DNA of 60,644 bases, taken from NCBI RefSeq assembly GCF_039523795.1, contig NZ_BAAAFZ010000092.1:1-60644 (forward strand), in the 5' to 3' direction. The DNA is from Craurococcus roseus. GTDB lineage: Bacteria > Pseudomonadota > Alphaproteobacteria > Acetobacterales > Acetobacteraceae. Below, in pieces: positions 34,108 through 42,434 of the stretch (within the stretch, counting starts at the first letter, position 1; every line of letters begins with the position of its first letter). The notes below the pieces were generated by a model that was not told the DNA's origin, searched no databases, and saw only the letters and a list, made by a program, of their open reading frames with translations. Position numbers and translations under genes: made by a program.

Positions 34108-35205
34108 TCAGGCCAGGTCCTTGGCCACCGCTTCGCGGAAGCGGCGGATCGCGGTTTCGAAGCCGTCGGCCAGCGGCCCTTCGCGCCAGCCGGGCGCGCG
34201 CATGGCGCGCTGGACCGCCTCCACGGCGCGCGAGTCCTCGGCGAAGACGTCGCCCCGGCGCCGGCCCCACCATTCTTCGGCCGCGGCGGCGATCAGCCGC
34301 CCGGCCGAGGCCTGGGCGGTGAGCACCCGCCGCTCGATCCGCGTGCGGTCGGGCGCGAGCGGCACGATGTTGAGCACCGCGAAATAGGTGGCGCCCGCGG
34401 CGCCCGCGAAGGCGGGGAACAGGTGCCAAACGGTGGAGCCCGCGTGCCCGGCGTCGAGGCCGGCTATCCTGGGCAGCCAACGCGACTCGACCGCTGGCGG
34501 CCCCGCGGCGTCGAGCGGGGGTTCGAAGAAGAGCCAATGCCGCCCGGCCGAACGCCAGGACTGCCGGGCGTGGTCGAGCCCGCGCAGGCTGTCGCGGTGC
34601 AGGTGCGCGAGGTGGTAGCCGTCGATGTGGTTCTCCACGAACAGCTTCCAGTTGGCGCCGACGTCCTTGGCGTCCCGCTGCACCTCGACGAGGGCCTCGA
34701 CCGGCCAGCGCCAGAGGGTGCCGGCGGCCGAGCCGAGCCAAGCCTCGAACGGTTCCGCCCCTTCGTCGGCGTTGACGAACAGCATGCCGTTCCAGTTGGC
34801 GACGCGCGCTTCGACGAGCCCGAGCTCGCGCGTCCAGGCCGGGAACCGGTTCGCGTCCGGCATCCCGCGCAGGCGCCCGTCGCGGCCGTAGCACCAGCGG
34901 TGGTAGGGGCAGGTGATCACCTTGGCGTTGCCGCGCCCTTCCAGCAGCCGCGCGCCGCGGTGCCGGCAGATGTTGCGGAACGCCCGCAGGCCATCGCCCG
35001 TGCGGACGACCAAGAGCGGCGTGGGCCCGGCCTCGACCGTGAGGTAGTCGCCGTCGGCTGCGAGTTCGCGCGCGAGGCCCGCGAACAGCCAGGACCGCGC
35101 GAAGAGCAGCGCCTGCTCCGCTTCGAACCACGCCGGGTCGAGGTACGCCGCGCGGGGCAGGACCGGCGCTGTTTCGCCCGGCGCCGGCGTCGTTTGGACC
35201 TCCAT
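34108..35205 (-). CDS. Rieske-type aromatic ring-hydroxylating oxygenase, alpha subunit
   Basis: 365 aa. Rieske [2Fe-2S] ligands CRHRGARLLEG, then CPYHRWCYGRDGRL (C-x-H about 18 residues before C-x2-H). Mononuclear iron region NWKLFVENHIDGYHLAHLHRDSL, with the two His and the bridging acid as in the family. Relatives need a reductase and act on aromatic or quaternary-amine substrates; no reductase is adjacent. The ATG at 35205 has GGAAGGGG upstream. It is divergent from a TetR gene across nested palindromes and is the obvious target of that repressor. Confidence 0.88.
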   Translation of the reverse strand: MEVQTTPAPGETAPVLPRAAYLDPAWFEAEQALLFARSWLFAGLARELAADGDYLTVEAGPTPLLVVRTGDGLRAFRNICRHRGARLLEGRGNAKVITCPYHRWCYGRDGRLRGMPDANRFPAWTRELGLVEARVANWNGMLFVNADEGAEPFEAWLGSAAGTLWRWPVEALVEVQRDAKDVGANWKLFVENHIDGYHLAHLHRDSLRGLDHARQSWRSAGRHWLFFEPPLDAAGPPAVESRWLPRIAGLDAGHAGSTVWHLFPAFAGAAGATYFAVLNIVPLAPDRTRIERRVLTAQASAGRLIAAAAEEWWGRRRGDVFAEDSRAVEAVQRAMRAPGWREGPLADGFETAIRRFREAVAKDLA

Positions 35206-35222
35206 GCGGCGCCCCTTCCCGA

Positions 35223-35261
35223 TGAAGCAAGTGCTTTAGAAGTGTTAAAGCGATTGCTTCA
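35223..35261. promoter_or_regulatory. Nested TetR operator palindromes
   Basis: TGAAGCAA (35223-35230) pairs with TTGCTTCA (35254-35261), and inside them GCTTTA (35233-35238) pairs with TAAAGC (35246-35251); both dyads share the centre 35242. Read another way, two 12-mers AAGCAAGTGCTT (35225) and AAGCGATTGCTT (35248) each form a palindrome 23 bases apart, so two dimers may bind. It fills the gap between the divergent Rieske and tetR-like genes. Confidence 0.7.
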
Positions 35262-35288
35262 TAGGGTCAAGCCGAATATGCGTGCCGC

Positions 35289-36023
35289 ATGCCCCAGCCC
35301 TCGACTGACACGCGCACGCGCTTGGTCGAAGCCGCCATCCGCCTGTTCGCGGCACGCGGAGTCCACGGGGTCAGCCTGCGTGGCGTCGGCGAAGCGGCGG
35401 GCGCGAGGAACACGGCCGCGGTGCACTACCATTTCAAGTCGCGGGAAGCCCTGCTCGAAGCGGCGCTCGACCACGTGCTCGCCGCGCTCCGCGCGCCCGG
35501 CGGGGCCGCCGGCCCCGCCGGGCGGGTGCCGCGGTACCCGGCGCCCGAGGATCCGGTGGCGGGGATCGTGGCGGCCGTGTTCATGCCGCTGCTGTCGCTG
35601 GATCTCCTGCAGCCGCGCTGGGGGCGCGACGGGCAACGGCTGCTCGCCCGGGTTGCGATCGGCGACGGCGGCGACTTGGCGGTCGCGTTCGACGACCGGA
35701 CCGCGGTGGACGCCGACGCCGCGGTCGACGCCCTGTCGGCGCACATCCCCGGGATCGGGACGGACGAGTTGCGCCGGCGGGTGGACCTCGCGGCCGTGCT
35801 GGTGATGGCCGCCGCCGCCGGTTCGGCGCCCGGAGCGGCGGCGCCGCGCGGGCGCGGAGCCGGCACGGGAACGCGCGCGGACTGGACCGCGAGCCTGCTG
35901 GCGATGGTTGCGGCGGGTCTGACGGCGGGGGGCGGGGGGCCGAGCGGCCCTCCTCAACGCGACCGCGGCGCCTCCACCCCGCCCGGCAGCGCCAAGCCCT
36001 CGCGGCGCAGGCAGTCGCGGTAG
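35289..36023 (+). CDS. TetR family transcriptional regulator
   Basis: 244 aa. N-terminal helix-turn-helix: TRTRLVEAAIRLFAARGVHGVSLRGVGEAAGARNTAAVHYHFKSREALLEAAL. The ligand-binding part is Ala/Gly-rich and the last 40 residues are Pro/Arg-rich and probably unstructured. Likely represses itself and the divergent Rieske oxygenase through the nested dyads. Its 3' end overlaps the convergent lipoprotein gene by about 70 bases, so one of the two C-termini may be mis-set. Confidence 0.85.
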   Translation: MPQPSTDTRTRLVEAAIRLFAARGVHGVSLRGVGEAAGARNTAAVHYHFKSREALLEAALDHVLAALRAPGGAAGPAGRVPRYPAPEDPVAGIVAAVFMPLLSLDLLQPRWGRDGQRLLARVAIGDGGDLAVAFDDRTAVDADAAVDALSAHIPGIGTDELRRRVDLAAVLVMAAAAGSAPGAAAPRGRGAGTGTRADWTASLLAMVAAGLTAGGGGPSGPPQRDRGASTPPGSAKPSRRRQSR

Positions 36024-36262
36024 GCGCGGTTCACCCGCGCGCTCGCCTCCTCGGCCAGCCGCTCCCAGTTGGTTGTGTTCTGGGGGTTGCGCTGGCGCTC
36101 CAGGTCGCCCACCGCCTCCGAACGCCTCGCTTCCGCGAGGCAGGCGCGCTGCGCCGGCGTGTCGGTGTCCGGCAACTCGGGGCGCTGCGGGGTGGGGCCC
36201 CGGAACAGGCCGCAGGCGCCCAGCGCGAGCAGCGCGCCGAGCGGCAGGAGGCGCGGCGTCAC
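35954..36262 (-). CDS. Small lipoprotein, 102 aa
   Basis: Starts at a GTG (36262) overlapping the nudC stop by four bases (GTGA), so it is translationally coupled to nudC. Signal and lipobox: LLPLGALLALGACGLF, Cys about residue 17. The mature part is charged (PAQRACLAEARRSEAVGD, then ASARVNRAYRDCLRREGLALPGG), with two cysteines that could pair. Family unknown to me; nudC-lipoprotein pairs would be worth checking in relatives. Convergent overlap with tetR. Confidence 0.65.
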   Translation of the reverse strand: MTPRLLPLGALLALGACGLFRGPTPQRPELPDTDTPAQRACLAEARRSEAVGDLERQRNPQNTTNWERLAEEASARVNRAYRDCLRREGLALPGGVEAPRSR

Positions 36263-37191
36263 GGCGCCGCTTGCCCCATCCAGTCCTCGATCAGCCGCCG
36301 CGCGATCGAGTCCCGCCGCGGCAGGGCGAAGCCGTGCGCCTCCGGGTCGCGCAGCTCCGCCAGCGTGAACCAGCGCGCGTCCTGCAACTCCTCGGGGTCT
36401 ATGTCCAACTCGTCGGAAAGCCCTTCGGCATGGAAGCCGAGCATGATGGAGGCGGGGAAGGGCCAGGGCTGCGAGGAGTGGTAGCGGACGTCGCCGACGC
36501 GCACGCCCGTTTCCTCCTCCACCTCCCGCCGCACGGCTTCCTCCAGGCTCTCGCCCGGCTCCACGAAGCCGGCGAGGGTCGAGAACATGCGCGCGTGCGG
36601 GAAGCGGCGGGAGTGGCCGAGCAGGGCGCGGCCGCCGCGCACCACCAGCATGATCACCGCGGGGTCGGTGCGCGGGAAGTGCTGCGCGCCGCAACCCGTG
36701 CAGGCCGTGGCGTTGCCGGCGGAGCGCGGTTCGCAAGGGCTGCCGCACACGCCGCAGAAGCGGTGCTTGACGCGCCAGTGCATCAGGCCGCGCGCGTGCG
36801 CCAGCACGGCCGCTTCGCCTTCGGGCAGCAGGCCGGCCACGGCGCGCAGGTCGGTGAAGGCGCCCATGCCCTCGGGCAACAACGGCAGCGGGTCGTCGGC
36901 GCCGGAGCAGTCCACGGCGAAGACCGGCCGACCCGACCATAGGCCGAGGAAGGCCCAAGGGCCGCCCGCCATCCGCACGGCCTCGGCCGCCGCGCCGGTG
37001 AGGAGCACGGCTTCGGGCCGCCCATCCTCCACGCCTTTCATCAGGCTGCGGGCGCGCCAGACGGGCGCGAACAGCGTTTCGGGATCGGCCAGGGCCGCCG
37101 CGACGAAGGCTTGGTCCTCGCGCCGGCCCGAGGCGCGGTCGAGGGGGCTGCCGGTGTAGGCGTTGGGGCGGCTGGCGGGGACGGAGAGCAT
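36259..37191 (-). CDS. nudC: NADH pyrophosphatase / RNA decapping Nudix hydrolase NudC
   Basis: 310 aa. Zinc ribbon CGVCGSPCEPRS and CTGCGAQHFPRTDPAVIMLV; Nudix box GFVEPGESLEEAVRREVEEETGV; and the NudC-specific SQPWPFPASIMLGF. Hydrolyses NAD(H) and in characterised members removes NAD caps from RNA. The N-terminal NUDIX-like domain (FAPVWRARSLM, PWAFLGLWSG) is present. Followed by a coupled lipoprotein. Confidence 0.93.
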   Translation of the reverse strand: MLSVPASRPNAYTGSPLDRASGRREDQAFVAAALADPETLFAPVWRARSLMKGVEDGRPEAVLLTGAAAEAVRMAGGPWAFLGLWSGRPVFAVDCSGADDPLPLLPEGMGAFTDLRAVAGLLPEGEAAVLAHARGLMHWRVKHRFCGVCGSPCEPRSAGNATACTGCGAQHFPRTDPAVIMLVVRGGRALLGHSRRFPHARMFSTLAGFVEPGESLEEAVRREVEEETGVRVGDVRYHSSQPWPFPASIMLGFHAEGLSDELDIDPEELQDARWFTLAELRDPEAHGFALPRRDSIARRLIEDWMGQAAP

Positions 37192-37254
37192 CGGGGCGGG
37201 ACCGTGCCACGCGGCCCCCGAGGGGGCAACGCCGCCGCCCGCCGGCCCGTGCGG

Positions 37255-38283
37255 TCAGGTGTCGAGCTTCGCGCCCGAGTCCTCCACCAGCTTGCGCCAG
37301 TACGGGATCTCGCGCCGGATCTTCTCCGCCAGCGCAGCCGGGCTCTCGGAGGTCTCCACCGAGAAGCCGGACGCCCGCAGCTTCTCCCGCATCGCCGCGT
37401 CCTCGCCCGCCTTGCGCACGGCGGCGTTGAGGCGGTCCAGCACGTCGGGCGGCGTGCCGGCGGGCGCCATCAGCGCCTCCCACGCGCCGATGTCGACACT
37501 GCCGAGGCCGATGTCGGCGAACTCCGCCATGCCCGGCACGTCCGGGAGGGCGCCGACGCGCTTGGCGCTGCCGACCGCGAGCGGCGACACCACGCCCTGC
37601 TCGATGAGCGGCATGAGGCCGGGCGTCAGCTCGAACATCATGTCGATGACGCCCGCCTGGAGGTCCGCGACCGCCGGCGCGCCGCCGCGGTACGTCACCA
37701 TCAGCGCCTTGGCGCCCGTGGCCTTCTGCACCGCGGCCATGGTGAAGTGCGCCGTGGTGCCGACGCCGGCGGTGCCGAAGCGCAGGGCGTCCGGGTTCTC
37801 CTTCATCCAGGACACCAGCCGCCGGAAGTCGGTCCAGCCGTGCTTCTTCTGCGCGTCCTTGTTGACGCAGCAGACCACGGTGCCGGCGCTGATCTGGCTG
37901 ACCGGCGCGAAGTCCTTGTCCGGGTCGAAGGGCAGGCGGTTGTAGAGGGTCTTGTAGGCGCAGAGCGTGGTCATGCCGATCACGCCGAGCGTGGTGCCGT
38001 CCGGCCGCGCCTTGGCCACCGAATCCGCGCCGACGATGCCGGCGGCGCCGGTGCGGTTTTCCACCACCACCTGCTGGCCGAGCGCCGGCTCCATGCGCTC
38101 GGCGAGCAGGCGGCCGACCAGGTCCACCGCGCCGCCGGCGGGGTAGGGGACCACGACCCGCACCGGCCGGCCGCCGGCGATCTGCTGCGCCGAGGCGCGC
38201 CCGCCCGCAAAGGCCGCGCCCACCCCCGCGGCTGTCAGCAGCGCGCCGCGCCGCGTCACGCCCGTTCCATCACCCGGCATCAT
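37255..38283 (-). CDS. Bug family (TctC) tripartite tricarboxylate transporter binding protein
   Basis: 342-aa exported protein. Leader VTRRGALLTAAGVGAAFAGGRASAQ resembles a twin-arginine signal. RPVRVVVPYPAGGAVDLVGRLLAERM and VENRTGAAGIVGADSVAKARPDG are Bug signatures. It binds a small carboxylate or similar solute; no tctA/tctB membrane genes are adjacent, as is usual for the many Bug orphans of Acetobacteraceae and Burkholderiales. GGAAAGGG precedes the first of two adjacent ATGs. Confidence 0.9.
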   Translation of the reverse strand: MMPGDGTGVTRRGALLTAAGVGAAFAGGRASAQQIAGGRPVRVVVPYPAGGAVDLVGRLLAERMEPALGQQVVVENRTGAAGIVGADSVAKARPDGTTLGVIGMTTLCAYKTLYNRLPFDPDKDFAPVSQISAGTVVCCVNKDAQKKHGWTDFRRLVSWMKENPDALRFGTAGVGTTAHFTMAAVQKATGAKALMVTYRGGAPAVADLQAGVIDMMFELTPGLMPLIEQGVVSPLAVGSAKRVGALPDVPGMAEFADIGLGSVDIGAWEALMAPAGTPPDVLDRLNAAVRKAGEDAAMREKLRASGFSVETSESPAALAEKIRREIPYWRKLVEDSGAKLDT

Positions 38284-38346
38284 ACGGCCCTTTCCGGCTT
38301 GGTTTTCCGGGATGCGGAGCGCGCCGGGGCCGTTGTTGTTCCCTCA

Positions 38347-39648
38347 TCAAGCGGAACGGTCGGGCGCGTTCCCGGGCGGCGGCGGCGTGTCGGACGCGGT
38401 GTCCCGTTCGTCGCGCGCGCGCCGCGTCGGGGCCCGCGGCGCGAAGAGGTCGGCGAGCCGCTCCGGCACCTCCGCAATGGCGTCCTCGCCCGTGTTGGCG
38501 AAGGCGAGGCGGAGGTGCCGCTCGCCGCCCGGCCCGAACACGGTGCCGGGCAGCGACACCACGCCGCGCTCCGCCGCCAGCCGTTCGGCCGCCGCGGCCG
38601 AGTCCGGGGCCGCGTCCGGCACGCGGACCCAGGCGAAGTAGGCGCCGATGGCGTCGATCCGCCATTCCGGCGCCCCCGACTCCAGCGCCCGCCGGAACGC
38701 CTGCGCGCGCGTGGCGATGCGGGCGCGGTTGCCGGCCCGCCATTCCCGCAGCGCCGGCACGCCCCAAGCCAGCGCGAACTGCGGCGGGCGTGGCGGGCAG
38801 ATCTGGATGTTGTCCACCGCCTTGACGAATTCGGCGCGGAAAACGGGGCCCGCGCACACGGCGCCGACGCGGTGGCCGGGGATGCAGTACGCCTTGGAGA
38901 AGGAGTAGAGCTGCACCACGAAGTCCCGCCAATCCGGCCGGCGGAACAGGTCGTGCGGCCTGTCCTGCCCTTCGGGGAGGAAGTCGCGGTAGGTCTCGTC
39001 CAGCACCAGCCACAGCCCGCGCTCGCGGCAGAGGTCGGCGAAGCGCCCGACCAGATCGGGCGGCATCACGGCGCCGGTCGGGTTGTTGGGCGTGACCAGC
39101 ACGATCGCCCGCGTGCGCGGCCCGACCAGCGCCGCGGCGCGCTCCGGGTCCGGCAGGAAGCCGTCGGCGGCGCGGCAGGGCAGGGGCACCGCGCGCACGC
39201 CGCGGAGCGCCAGCGCCATCTCGTGGTTGAAGAACCACGGCGTCGGCAACAGCACCTCGTCTCCCGGCGCCGTTGCGACCGTCATCGCCAGGTTGAAGCC
39301 GATGTTCGCGCCGGCGGTGATGCGCAGGTCGTCGGCCCGGGCGTCGCCGCCGTAGAGCAGGCGCATCTCCTCGGCCAGCGCCTCGCGCAACGCGGATTCG
39401 CCTTCCAACAGGCCGTAGGTGGCCGCGGCCGGGTCGCCCGCCGCCCGCGCCAGCGCCGCCAGCATGTCCGGGTGCGGCGGCCAGCCGGGCACCGCCTGCG
39501 TCAGGTCGAGCGGCTTCCCGTGCCCGCCGGCGTAGCGCGCGGCCCAGGCGCGGCAGGCCGGGATCGGCGGCACCGGCACGGCGGCGGCCGTGGGCGCGAC
39601 GGTCGGGGCGCGGGAGAGCGGGGGGGAGGGCATCAGGTCGGGCGGCAT
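38347..39648 (-). CDS. PLP-dependent aminotransferase class I/II
   Basis: 433 aa, fold type I. ATYGLLEGESALREALAEEM, ITAGANIGFNLAMTVATAPGDEVLLPTPWFFNHEMAL, TPNNPTGAVMPPD, LVLDETYRDF and LYSFSKAYCIPGHRVGA (PLP lysine in SFSKAY). The final 45 residues are Arg/Pro-rich and likely extend past the fold. The substrate (aromatic or aspartate-type amino acid) is not decided by sequence. ATG 39648 or, five codons on, 39633. Confidence 0.88.
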   Translation of the reverse strand: MPPDLMPSPPLSRAPTVAPTAAAVPVPPIPACRAWAARYAGGHGKPLDLTQAVPGWPPHPDMLAALARAAGDPAAATYGLLEGESALREALAEEMRLLYGGDARADDLRITAGANIGFNLAMTVATAPGDEVLLPTPWFFNHEMALALRGVRAVPLPCRAADGFLPDPERAAALVGPRTRAIVLVTPNNPTGAVMPPDLVGRFADLCRERGLWLVLDETYRDFLPEGQDRPHDLFRRPDWRDFVVQLYSFSKAYCIPGHRVGAVCAGPVFRAEFVKAVDNIQICPPRPPQFALAWGVPALREWRAGNRARIATRAQAFRRALESGAPEWRIDAIGAYFAWVRVPDAAPDSAAAAERLAAERGVVSLPGTVFGPGGERHLRLAFANTGEDAIAEVPERLADLFAPRAPTRRARDERDTASDTPPPPGNAPDRSA

Positions 39649-39898
39649 CGCCCCCCAACGCGCGACGTCCCGGCGGGTGCCGAAGCGGCGGTGCCGAGGG
39701 ACCGTGACCCAGGAGCGGCACGGCAGCGATGGGGCGCCGCGACGAGAAGCGCGCGTCGCATCACGGAAAAGCGGCCGGGCGGCACGAACACTGACGAGTC
39801 CGGGAGTGCACGTTCATAAGTATGGCATTGATCAACTTGCGAGTTTGGGTCGGCGGCCCGGCATTCTATTTCGATTTCGATCTATCATGGAGCCGACC

Positions 39899-41719
39899 AT
39901 GCCACTCAAGATCACCCCTGCCAGTCCCCGCTTCACCGAAGGCGCCCCGATGGCCTTCACCGTCGCCACGACGGCGGGCGACGAAGAGGCGCTCCGTCGG
40001 CCGTTGTCGTGGGTGATCCTAGACGCCCACGGCAACGTCGCCGACCACGGCGATTTCGAGCGCGCGTCCGGGGGCGTGCCGCCGGCGGACCCCGGCGGGG
40101 AGGGCTCGCGCGGCTTCACCGTGTTCGCGTTCACCGACGCGCTGTTCGAGGGCACCGAAGGCTACACCTTCCAGGTCAGGTCCGGCGGCACGGCCGGTGA
40201 TCCGCTGAGCGGCGCGCTGGAGGCCAGCGTGGACCTCGCGCTGGAAGACGGCGACGCGCCGCCCGCCTGGTCCATCTGCGACGCCGAGCCGGTGGCGGAG
40301 GGCGGCGAGTTGGTGTTCGCGGTGTACGCCTTCGCCGCTTCCGCCGAGGAACAGACAGTGTGGTACAGCGTGGACGGCGGCGAGCCGCAGGCGCTGGTCA
40401 TCCCGGCCTACGCGACCACGGCCGAGATCCGCGTGCAGACGTCGGACGACGCCGGGCGCGCGGACCATCCGCTCGTCACGGTGGAGCTGTTGAGCGCCTC
40501 CTTGGGCGCGGCCTCGGGCACCGCAACCGGCTTCGTGGACGACGACGAGCACGTGTCCGCCTACACGGTGTCGGGCGGTTCGGCCGTCGAGGGCGGCAAG
40601 CTCGCCTTCACCGTCACGCGCACCGGGCGGGCAGACGCGGAGACGATCGCCTACAACCTCGGCGGCACCGCGAGCGCCGGGATCGACCACGCCGCGCCCT
40701 CGGGCTCCGTGACCTTCGATGCCGGTGAGCTGGCCAAGACCGTCCTGGTCCAAACTTATCTCGACGCCGCGCTCGAACCGGCCGAGCGGGTTTCGCTGAC
40801 CCTCGAAGCGGCGTCCGCCGGCGGGGTGTTCGAGGACGCCTCCGCCACCGCGACCATCGCCGACTTGGCGCTCCCCGGGATGCTGCGGCGGCAGGTGGAG
40901 GTGGAAACCGGGCCGGACGGGAACGTCCAGCCGGGGACGGAGGCGCTGCGCTTCGTGGACGGTTGGCTGGCCTTCGACGGCGGCGCCGACCTCGGCTCGG
41001 CCTTCCGGCTCTACGAAGCGGCGCTCGGCCGCGCGCCCGACGCCATCGGGCTCGGCTTCTGGACCGCAGCGCTCGACGAGGGGGCGCTTTCCCTGCCGGA
41101 GATCGCGGGGTTCTTCGTCGCGTGCCCCGAGTTCCAGGACCGGTTCGGCGTGCCCGGGAACGGGGATTTCGTGGACCTGCTCTACGGGCACGTGCTCGGC
41201 CGGGAGGCCGACGCCGAGGGTTCGGCCTTCTGGACCGCCAAGCTTGACACCGGGGCGCTCACGCGGGCGGAGGTCACGCTCTGCTTCTCGGAGTCGGCCG
41301 AGCTCAAGGCGGCCACGGCGCCGCGCTTCGCCGCCGGCGCCTGGGCGCCGGACCCCGCCGCGGTGGACGCCATGCGCTTCTACGAAACCGCGTTCGACCG
41401 CCTGCCCGACGCGGACGGGCTTTCCTTCTGGATCGGCGCCCGGCACGGGGGCCTGACGCCGACGCAGATGGCGGAAGCCTTCACCGGCTCGGCGGAGTTC
41501 GCCGCCCGCTACGGCGCCCCGTCCGACGAGGGCTTCGTGGAACGGCTCTACCTCAACGCCCTGGACCGCCCGGGCGACGCGGAAGGGCTCGCCCATTGGG
41601 TCGACTGCCTCGACTCGGGCGACCTCTCGCGCGCCGAGGTGGCGCGGTGCTTCGCGTATTCGCTGGAGATGACGACGAAGCTCATGCCCTACGCCGAGGA
41701 CGGCTGCGTCTTCGTCTGA
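39899..41719 (+). CDS. Calx-beta / DUF4214 repeat protein, probably type I secreted
   Basis: 606 aa, acidic, without signal peptide. The N-terminal 320 residues contain Calx-beta-like modules (clearest: GGSAVEGGKLAFTVTRTGRADAETIAYNLGG, then PAERVSLTLE), which bind Ca2+ in known cases. The C-terminal 260 residues hold two DUF4214 units (FRLYEAALGRAPDAIGLGFWTAALD, LLYGHVLGREADAEGSAFWTAKLD, FYETAFDRLPDADGLSFWIG, LYLNALDRPGDAEGLAHWVDCLD). DUF4214 is common in large type I-secreted surface proteins. The ATG at 39899 has GGAG six bases upstream; 39887 is an alternative. Upstream 250 bases are AT-richer and likely promoter. No secretion genes nearby. Confidence 0.8.
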   Translation: MPLKITPASPRFTEGAPMAFTVATTAGDEEALRRPLSWVILDAHGNVADHGDFERASGGVPPADPGGEGSRGFTVFAFTDALFEGTEGYTFQVRSGGTAGDPLSGALEASVDLALEDGDAPPAWSICDAEPVAEGGELVFAVYAFAASAEEQTVWYSVDGGEPQALVIPAYATTAEIRVQTSDDAGRADHPLVTVELLSASLGAASGTATGFVDDDEHVSAYTVSGGSAVEGGKLAFTVTRTGRADAETIAYNLGGTASAGIDHAAPSGSVTFDAGELAKTVLVQTYLDAALEPAERVSLTLEAASAGGVFEDASATATIADLALPGMLRRQVEVETGPDGNVQPGTEALRFVDGWLAFDGGADLGSAFRLYEAALGRAPDAIGLGFWTAALDEGALSLPEIAGFFVACPEFQDRFGVPGNGDFVDLLYGHVLGREADAEGSAFWTAKLDTGALTRAEVTLCFSESAELKAATAPRFAAGAWAPDPAAVDAMRFYETAFDRLPDADGLSFWIGARHGGLTPTQMAEAFTGSAEFAARYGAPSDEGFVERLYLNALDRPGDAEGLAHWVDCLDSGDLSRAEVARCFAYSLEMTTKLMPYAEDGCVFV

Positions 41720-41729
41720 GTCGCCGCCC

Positions 41730-41763
41730 GGCGCCGCCGCGGCCCGTTCGCCGCGGCGGCGCC
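41730..41763. terminator. Bidirectional terminator hairpin
   Basis: GGCGCCGCCGCGG and CCGCGGCGGCGCC form a perfect 13-bp stem with an 8-base loop, between the convergent DUF4214 and PilZ genes. No T-run on either side. Confidence 0.6.
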
Positions 41764-41786
41764 GGAGGCGGCCCGGGCGGCGCCGC

Positions 41787-42101
41787 TCAAGACGGCGGGA
41801 CGGGCTCCCCGACCGCCTCGAACCCGATGTGCGACCCCCGCTGCCAGCAGCGCCGCATGGAGCGGCTTTCGCCGCCGGGTAGCCACAAGGTCACCAGGTC
41901 TGGCAGTTGGGCGCGTGCCACCAGGAACACCTGGGCGCCGCCGGGCGAAAGGTCCAGCAGCACGCAGTCGAGGACCGCGTCGTCCAACACGACGTGGGCG
42001 GGCTTGAACATGCTGCAACGGTTGTGCCGACGCGGGAGCCACCCCTTCTCGCCGTAGCCCTGGGCGGAAGCGTCGTTCCGAGCAATCGTGATGCTACCCA
42101 T
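41787..42101 (-). CDS. PilZ domain protein
   Basis: 104 aa. PRRHNRCSMFKPAHV supplies the RxxxR arm, and LLDLSPGGAQVFL supplies D-x-S-x2-G; both are the c-di-GMP contacts of PilZ. The protein is essentially a single domain and could be a free c-di-GMP adaptor. GGAAGG is eight bases before the ATG. Upstream is an AT-rich stretch with a CGTATA direct repeat. Faces the DUF4214 protein. Confidence 0.82.
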   Translation of the reverse strand: MGSITIARNDASAQGYGEKGWLPRRHNRCSMFKPAHVVLDDAVLDCVLLDLSPGGAQVFLVARAQLPDLVTLWLPGGESRSMRRCWQRGSHIGFEAVGEPVPPS

Positions 42102-42138
42102 GTCAGCGCCTTCCCAGCAACCCATGCGTGTATGATGA

Positions 42139-42152
42139 CGTATACACGTATA
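42139..42152. promoter_or_regulatory. CGTATA direct repeat upstream of the PilZ gene
   Basis: CGTATACA directly followed by CGTATATT, about 40 bases upstream of the PilZ start in an AT-rich stretch. Could be a regulator site or part of the promoter. Confidence 0.3.
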
Positions 42153-42268
42153 TTGTTGCGCACGAAAAGCAAAATGCGGGCGACCGGGTCGCCGGGCCGA
42201 TGCCATGGGCGCCGGGCGGAACGGGGGACGGCGGAGGCCCAACCCGCGCCGGCTGGACCTTCCCCGCC

Positions 42269-42297
42269 TTGCGCCGCGCCTACCCAGGCATGATATG
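42269..42297 (+). promoter_or_regulatory. Probable sigma-70-type promoter of ffs
   Basis: TTGCGC (42269-42274), 17-base spacer, GATATG (42292-42297). Predicted start near 42304 agrees with the 5' end of the folded SRP RNA. Confidence 0.5.
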
Positions 42298-42302
42298 GTC
42301 GC

Positions 42303-42404
42303 CTCGGAAGGCCGGTGACGGACGGGCGCCTCGCCAACCCGGTCAGGTCCGGAAGGAAGCAGCCGCAACGAGTTTCCGCCCGGGTCGCTTCGCCGGTCTT
42401 CCAC
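42303..42404 (+). ncRNA. ffs: 4.5S signal recognition particle RNA
   Basis: The conserved SRP RNA domain IV core is present: CCCGGTCAGGTCCGGAAGG followed by AAGCAGCCGCAACGAG (42338-42372), including the GGAAG-type tetraloop region and the Ffh-binding AGCA/GUC asymmetric loop. The ends pair GGAAG (42306) with CTTCC (42398). Length about 100 nt, the small bacterial form. Location directly before dnaX is typical of alphaproteobacteria. Exact ends are inferred from pairing. Confidence 0.93.
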
Positions 42405-42434
42405 CCCAATCGCTTCGAGGTCCGTCGCGCGGGC

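Noticed and set aside
39826..39840. TTGATCAA near the DUF4214 gene as an FNR box
   Set aside because: The half-sites abut without the needed spacer.
42315..42434. Extended N-terminus of dnaX starting inside ffs
   Set aside because: It would place the SRP RNA in the coding region; ATG at 42435 gives a normal DnaX.
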